Positions 6,544 to 9,812 of a DNA stretch of 9,812 nucleotides are shown here, piece by piece. The notes beneath the pieces were generated by a model that saw nothing but the letters and a program-made list of their open reading frames with translations, did no database searches and had not been told where the DNA came from. Positions within the stretch are counted from its first letter, which is position 1. The number at the start of each line of letters is the position of its first letter. The DNA is from Candidatus Bathyarchaeota archaeon. Lineage in GTDB: Archaea > Thermoproteota > Bathyarchaeia > EX4484-135. The stretch lies in assembly GCA_011040545.1 (NCBI GenBank), contig DQYM01000142.1:1-9812 (forward strand). Direction: 5' to 3'. A program made the position numbers and the translations under genes.

Positions 6544-6659
6544 GTGAGGGGTAGGGCCCTATGCTTTATCTGTGGAAGGCCCTCTAAAGGCCCGCCGGTT
6601 TTACACTAGCCAGGGGAAGCATGCTTTAAGCTCTACCTGGCAGGCTTACGTTGGTGGTA
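6544..6659 (+). pseudogene. Possible tiny zinc-ribbon remnant with an in-frame TAG
   Basis: From GTG 6544 the frame reads VRGRALCFICGRPSKGPPVLH and stops at TAG 6607-6609. Beyond the stop the same frame continues PGEACFKLYLAGLRWW to TAG 6657-6659. A CxxCGRP knuckle with a later GEAC would resemble a small archaeal zinc-ribbon protein if the TAG were a sense codon. TAG is the ordinary stop throughout this window, so readthrough is unlikely. It could be a decayed gene, a 21-residue peptide gene, or chance. I see no strong Shine-Dalgarno sequence. Confidence 0.2.
6624..6631 (+). promoter_or_regulatory. Probable TATA box of the DUF72 gene
   Basis: CTTTAAGC is preceded by a purine-rich stretch (GGGGAAGC). 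Its centre lies about 25 nt before position 6652, placing transcription start just ahead of the GGTGGTAG Shine-Dalgarno sequence of the DUF72 gene. Confidence 0.4.
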
Positions 6660-6660
6660 G
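6653..6660 (+). promoter_or_regulatory. Shine-Dalgarno deciding the DUF72 start
   Basis: GGTGGTAG lies 8 nt before GTG 6669. It supports GTG 6669 rather than the in-frame TTG 6651 or GTG 6654, which would lie within or ahead of this site. Confidence 0.6.
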
Positions 6661-6668
6661 CCTTGTTA

Positions 6669-7424
6669 GTGAAGGTCGGCTGCTGTGGCTTTGCCGTTAA
6701 GGGTGGCATGAAGGCCTACTACGGGCAGTTCAAGCTAGTTGAGGTCCAGAGGACATTCTACAAGCTCCCAAGGCTGAGCACAGCCCAGAGGTGGCGTTCT
6801 GAGGCCCCTCCAGATTTTGAGTTCACCGTGAAGTGCTGGCAGGCAATAACGCACCCACCTACTAGCCCAACCTGGCGTAAGGCTGGCCTAAGGGTGCCTG
6901 AGGAAGCAAAGGACAGGTATGGCTTCCTAAGGCCAACGGAGGAGAACTTCAGGGCCTGGGAGGAGACGGCCAGCATCTGCAAGGCCCTCAAGGCCCGTGT
7001 GTGCGTGGTCCAGTGCCCACCTAGGTTCAAGTACACGCCTGAGAACGCTGAGAACATAAGGGCCTTCTTCAGCTCGGTTGATAGGCATGGCCTCCTCGTG
7101 GCCTGGGAGCCAAGGGCAGATTGGCGGGAGCACCTAGATGCCATTAGGCGCTTGTGTAGCGAGCTAGACTTGATATACGTAACTGATGTTTTAAGGCATG
7201 AGGATGCCATCATGGTCCTTGGGCCAGTGTTCTACACACGCCTCCATGGCCTAGCACCAAGGGAGTTTGACTACAGGTATAAGTACACGGATGAAGATCT
7301 AAGGCGCCTGAGGGCCATACTAAGGCGTGTTGAAGCAGAGGGCGCTGAGGAAGCCTACGTGCTGTTCAATAACGTGCACATGGCCGACGATGCTAGGAGG
7401 TTCATGGAAATGATGGGGCTCTAG
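6669..7424 (+). CDS. DUF72 family protein (TIM-barrel)
   Basis: A 251-residue soluble protein of the DUF72 (YecE-like) family, which folds as a TIM barrel; its biochemical role is unsettled. Family blocks in order: N-terminal strand MKVGCCGFAVKGG; VEVQRTFYKLP (24-34); FEFTVKCWQAITH (50-62); VVQCPPRF (113-120); VAWEPRADW (144-152); YTRLHG (189-194); and the C-terminal YVLFNNVHMADDARRF (230-245), close to the usual YvfFNN-dA pattern. The length is normal for the family. GTG 6669 is chosen because it starts directly on the first strand and has GGTGGTAG 8 nt upstream. It has its own probable promoter and converges with the ferredoxin gene, sharing the CTAG at 7421-7424. Nothing nearby indicates a pathway. 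Confidence 0.9.
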   Translation: MKVGCCGFAVKGGMKAYYGQFKLVEVQRTFYKLPRLSTAQRWRSEAPPDFEFTVKCWQAITHPPTSPTWRKAGLRVPEEAKDRYGFLRPTEENFRAWEETASICKALKARVCVVQCPPRFKYTPENAENIRAFFSSVDRHGLLVAWEPRADWREHLDAIRRLCSELDLIYVTDVLRHEDAIMVLGPVFYTRLHGLAPREFDYRYKYTDEDLRRLRAILRRVEAEGAEEAYVLFNNVHMADDARRFMEMMGL

Positions 7425-8017
7425 GCAGCTATCACCTTTAGCTCCTGTGCTCGCCTCGCCAGGGCCTTTAGCTTCTCCTCTACCTTCCCAGCCACATCCA
7501 TGGCCCTTGCGAACAGCGTGTCCCAGGCGCCTAGCTCTACGACACGCTTGATCTCAGAGCGTATCTGCGATATGGAGGCAGGTAGCATCTTGCTTGCCTC
7601 CTCCTCGGTGGCCCAGAATAGGGCTTCCGTTGGACAGAACTCCATGCATTTTGGCTCCCCATCACAAGTATCACATATGAGGACGGTTGTCCTCTCTGTA
7701 TCAAGCACTATGCCACCATATGGGCAGGCCTCTATGCACCAACCGCAGATATCGCACTTCTCATCCTCAACCCTTATGATGCCCTTCTCATCCTGCCAGA
7801 GGGCTTCCCTCGGGCAGGCCCTAACGCAGGGGGCGTTCTCACACAATCGGCACGCTACGGCCATGTTGGCCAGTGGCCCTAGGTGGACGACCTTTATCCT
7901 AGACTTAGTAGCATCAAGGCTCTTCTCCTTCTCAATAACGCAGGCTAGCTCACATAGGCCACAGCCAATGCACTTACTTGGATCTGCAAACACGAACTGC
8001 CTCGCTGCCTGGCCCAT
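7421..8017 (-). CDS. Polyferredoxin-like electron-transfer subunit with four [4Fe-4S] cluster motifs
   Basis: A cytoplasmic iron-sulfur protein of the HycB/CooF/AOR-associated type that passes electrons between an oxidoreductase and another carrier. Numbered from GTG 8026, sixteen cysteines form four sets: CIGCGLCELAC (19-29), CRLCENAPCVRAC (59-71), CDICGWCIEAC (91-101) and CDTCDGEPKCMEFC (118-131). The remaining 70 residues form a predicted helical, coiled-coil-like tail (KVEEKLKALARRAQELK), possibly for partner docking. There is no signal peptide or membrane helix. ATG 8017 has GGTGG 5 nt upstream; GTG 8026 is an in-frame alternative giving 201 residues. It lies downstream of the acyl-CoA synthetase gene on the same strand, about 50 nt away, with a TATA-like box between, so it may be transcribed alone or together with it. 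No catalytic oxidoreductase partner is visible here. Confidence 0.88.
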   Translation of the reverse strand: MGQAARQFVFADPSKCIGCGLCELACVIEKEKSLDATKSRIKVVHLGPLANMAVACRLCENAPCVRACPREALWQDEKGIIRVEDEKCDICGWCIEACPYGGIVLDTERTTVLICDTCDGEPKCMEFCPTEALFWATEEEASKMLPASISQIRSEIKRVVELGAWDTLFARAMDVAGKVEEKLKALARRAQELKVIAA

Positions 8018-8053
8018 AATGCCCACCGCTCAGCATGGCCATCCTCATTGGCC

Positions 8054-8060
8054 ATATAAG
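8054..8060 (-). promoter_or_regulatory. Probable TATA box of the ferredoxin gene
   Basis: On the minus strand CTTATAT (8060 down to 8054) follows a purine-rich ACAAGG. Transcription start would be near 8030, giving a leader of a few to about 13 nt before GTG 8026 or ATG 8017. Confidence 0.5.
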
Positions 8061-8069
8061 CCTTGTGGG

Positions 8070-9512
8070 CTAAGCCTTACGCCTAGCTAGCTTCTCCCTT
8101 ATGCTTGAGTAGGCGTATAGAGCTGAGAGGGCACGTATGGCCCTGCTTATAGATGGGTATGTGGGGAAGCCAGCCCCCTCAAGGGCACTTACAACGGCCT
8201 CAACGGCCTCCTTATCACCTCCAACGCAGATGGCTATGGGCTTGTGGGGTGCTAGCTTCCTAGCCGATGAGAAGTAGCGTAAGAAGTCATCTGGGCCAGC
8301 GTAGAACGTTGCCCACATCAGGCCCTCTGGTAGGGCCATTATGTTAGCCATTATGGCATCTACACCTGGGTCGGAGGCTAGGACCTCAAGTGCTAGGCCG
8401 TAGGCATCTGGCCCCACGCCCTCGTGTAGGGGCTCAAGGTCTATTGGGTGGCCAGCCCTAGCCCAAGGCGGTAGGGCCTTAGCAAGCCTATCTAGGCTCT
8501 CCTTAGAGAGCTCCGCTAGCCTTAGGCCCTGGAGGGAGCACTCATCCGAGGCTAGCACGCAGCCAGCCCCTGAGTAGGAGGCTACCCCTAGCCTAGGCCC
8601 CCTTGGCACGGGCTGCATGGCAAATGCCTTTGCTAGGTCAATTAGCTCCTCAAAGTCCCTTACCCTTATCATACCGCACTGCTTGCAGGCTGCATCAAAT
8701 ACCTCATCACGCCCCACCATGCTGCCAGTGTGGGAGAGGGCTGCCCTAAGGCCAGCCTCAGTTCGGCCCGACTTGAGGACCAGTATGGGCTTATCAAGCC
8801 CTACCTCCCTGGCCACCTCCATGAGCTTACGGCCATCCCTAACGCCCTCTATGTACATGGCTATAACGCCCGTCTTCTCATCCTGGCCTAGGTACTCAAG
8901 CACCTCAACCTCGCTTAGGTCGCACTTATTGCCAAGGCCAGCTACCTTGGCTATGCCGAACCTCTCCGCCGTTAGTATGTGGAGGAGCAGGATGCCTGCG
9001 AAGAGGCCAGTTTGGACGATGAAGGAAACAGGCCCCTCCCTAACTGGCCCCTCTATGGGCATGAAGGTGGTCGTGAAGCTGGCCTCTGGGTTTAGTATGC
9101 CAGTCGTATTCGGCCCAACTATTCGTGTATCCGTCCCTTCTACGAACTTCAGCATGGCCTCCTGGAGCTTCTCCCCCTCTGGCCCAGCCTCCTTAAACCC
9201 AGATGAGATGATGACAACGAACCTAACCCCCTTCTCAACGCAATCCCTTACGGCCCCTGGCACCTTTGGGGCGGGGATCGTTATCACGGCTACATCTACT
9301 TGGCCAGGCACATCTAGTATGCTTGGGTAGCACTTAAGGCCTAGGATCTCATCTGCCCTTGGGTTAATCGGGTAGATACGGCCCTTAAAGCCCATGCGGA
9401 GGAGGTTGGCCACCTGGATGTGGCCGAACTTGTGTGGGCTCCTTGAGGCCCCTATGATGGCTACGGCCCCTGGGTAGAACAGCCTGTGCAGGGGGTGCTC
9501 TTCCCTTGGCAT
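8070..9512 (-). CDS. acdA: ADP-forming acetyl/acyl-CoA synthetase, alpha subunit
   Basis: Cytoplasmic enzyme subunit that converts acyl-CoA + ADP + phosphate to acid + CoA + ATP through a phosphohistidine, the main ATP-yielding step of organic acid release in many archaea. The 480 residues comprise an N-terminal CoA-binding Rossmann domain (GAVAIIGASRSPHKFGH, 15-31; GPNTTGILNP, 133-142), a succinyl-CoA-ligase-like middle domain (AGLGNKCDLSEVEVLEYL, then MYIEGV) with SHTGS at 260-264 carrying His261, and a third ligase domain to about 470. This is the normal length for a separate alpha subunit; the ATP-grasp beta subunit is absent from the window. Two motifs deviate: GPNTTG for the usual GPNCxG, and VQTG (166-169) where SxSG is usual. 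ATG 9512 has no clear Shine-Dalgarno sequence, consistent with a short or absent leader. The acyl substrate is unknown; a hydratase gene upstream hints at longer or branched acyl groups. Confidence 0.9.
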   Translation of the reverse strand: MPREEHPLHRLFYPGAVAIIGASRSPHKFGHIQVANLLRMGFKGRIYPINPRADEILGLKCYPSILDVPGQVDVAVITIPAPKVPGAVRDCVEKGVRFVVIISSGFKEAGPEGEKLQEAMLKFVEGTDTRIVGPNTTGILNPEASFTTTFMPIEGPVREGPVSFIVQTGLFAGILLLHILTAERFGIAKVAGLGNKCDLSEVEVLEYLGQDEKTGVIAMYIEGVRDGRKLMEVAREVGLDKPILVLKSGRTEAGLRAALSHTGSMVGRDEVFDAACKQCGMIRVRDFEELIDLAKAFAMQPVPRGPRLGVASYSGAGCVLASDECSLQGLRLAELSKESLDRLAKALPPWARAGHPIDLEPLHEGVGPDAYGLALEVLASDPGVDAIMANIMALPEGLMWATFYAGPDDFLRYFSSARKLAPHKPIAICVGGDKEAVEAVVSALEGAGFPTYPSISRAIRALSALYAYSSIREKLARRKA

Positions 9513-9543
9513 GGCTTGCCAGCTGGCCTAGGAGGAAGGGAGT

Positions 9544-9589
9544 AAAAAGCTAGCTCCTTCCCAACCACCCAGCGGTGCCAGCTGGTGGT
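9544..9589 (-). terminator. Hairpin(s) and T-run after the enoyl-CoA hydratase gene
   Basis: Just after the hydratase stop, ACCACCAGC (9589-9581, minus strand) pairs with GCTGGGTGGT (9573-9564) as a 9-bp stem with one bulged base and a 7-nt loop. Farther on, GGAAGGAG and CTCCCTTCC flank the run TTTTT (9548-9544). This could end the hydratase transcript. The T-rich stretch is also the only TATA-like position for the synthetase gene, about 33 nt before ATG 9512. Confidence 0.4.
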
Positions 9590-9591
9590 AC

Positions 9592-9812
9592 TCACTCACC
9601 CTTGAACTCTGGCTCACGCTTTGACATGAAGGCCTCTATGCCCTCACGCATGTCCTTGGTCGTGAATATCACGCCGAAGGCAGTGGCCTCAAGCCTCTGG
9701 CCTATCTCAAGTGGGAACTGGCTCCCGAAGTTAAGTAGCCACTTCGCATACTTAAGGGCAATCGGTGGCCCCTTGCAGAGCCTCTTGGCCAGAGCCCTTG
9801 CCTCCTTGCGTA
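9592..9812 (-). CDS. Enoyl-CoA hydratase/isomerase (crotonase) family protein, C-terminal 72 residues
   Basis: The 5' part lies beyond the window. The visible end carries the family's C-terminal signature: ARALAKRLCKGPPIALKYAK, then LEIGQRLEATAFGVIFTTKD, REGIEAFMSKREPEFKG and a final Glu. The ttkDmrEGIeAFmsKReP-F pattern is characteristic of enoyl-CoA hydratases and related crotonases, which hydrate or isomerise 2-enoyl-CoA esters in the cytoplasm. The catalytic acidic residues and oxyanion-hole region are outside the window, so the exact reaction cannot be told. It reads in the same direction as the acyl-CoA synthetase, 79 nt upstream of that gene's start codon, with a possible terminator between. 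Confidence 0.88.
   Translation of the reverse strand, partial: RKEARALAKRLCKGPPIALKYAKWLLNFGSQFPLEIGQRLEATAFGVIFTTKDMREGIEAFMSKREPEFKGE

Noticed and set aside
6499..6668. Possible tRNA, C/D-box RNA or riboswitch in the gap before the DUF72 gene
   Set aside because: I found no T-loop GTTCRA, no cloverleaf pairing, no RTGATGA/CTGA boxes, and no recognisable riboswitch core.
7500..8090. Long plus-strand open frame of 196 codons
   Set aside because: It lies opposite the ferredoxin gene, whose four regular Cys motifs are unmistakable; the plus-strand translation is Ser/His-rich without any family pattern.
8617..9330. Plus-strand open frame of 237 codons
   Set aside because: It is antisense to the acyl-CoA synthetase alpha subunit, and its Ser/Thr/Pro-rich composition is typical of a shadow frame.

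Overview
The window looks like a chromosomal segment of a thermophilic archaeon of the Thermoproteota (crenarchaeal lineage); I cannot name the genus. The evidence is a proteasome beta subunit of the crenarchaeal non-catalytic type, a tRNA wybutosine radical-SAM enzyme (TYW1/Taw1, archaeal form), an ADP-forming acyl-CoA synthetase alpha subunit, TATA-type promoters, frequent TTG/GTG starts with GGTG-type Shine-Dalgarno sequences, and heavy use of AGG (Arg), ATA (Ile) and TAG stops. Genes are tightly packed. There is no gene-free stretch above 300 bases; the longest gap is about 170 bases, before the DUF72 gene.

Layout. (1) Bases 1-3679, plus strand: the 3' part of a large cell-surface protein (beta-sandwich modules, C-terminal membrane anchor), overlapped by an ABC-transporter ATPase and its 12-helix ABC-2-type permease. 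(2) Bases 3680-4834, plus strand: a compact transcription unit with a TATA box, a perfect 25-bp palindrome, and a start codon consistent with a leaderless transcript. It encodes an ECF-type S component and an overlapping, membrane-anchored DUF4430 (transcobalamin C-terminal-like) protein, and ends in a hairpin plus T-run. (3) Bases 4889-6498, plus strand: a proteasome beta subunit whose catalytic Thr1 position is Ala, followed 20 nt later by TYW1. (4) Bases 6499-7424: a gap with a possible zinc-ribbon remnant, then a DUF72 protein. (5) Bases 7421-9812, minus strand: reading 5'->3', the C-terminus of an enoyl-CoA hydratase family protein, an ADP-forming acyl-CoA synthetase alpha subunit, and a 16-cysteine polyferredoxin. 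The DUF72 and ferredoxin genes converge and share a single CTAG for both stop codons.

How the genes may work together. The ECF S component plus the DUF4430 protein look like a regulated micronutrient uptake module; corrinoid is the best guess, but no energising ATPase or T subunit is present here. The minus-strand genes fit acyl-CoA metabolism linked to ferredoxin redox chemistry, with ATP conserved by ADP-forming CoA-thioester cleavage. The beta subunit should assemble with a catalytic paralogue encoded elsewhere.

The most unusual points are the palindrome-controlled S-component/DUF4430 unit, the Thr1-to-Ala proteasome subunit, and the surface protein translationally linked to an ABC-2 transporter. 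I see no CRISPR array, insertion sequence, tRNA or rRNA.
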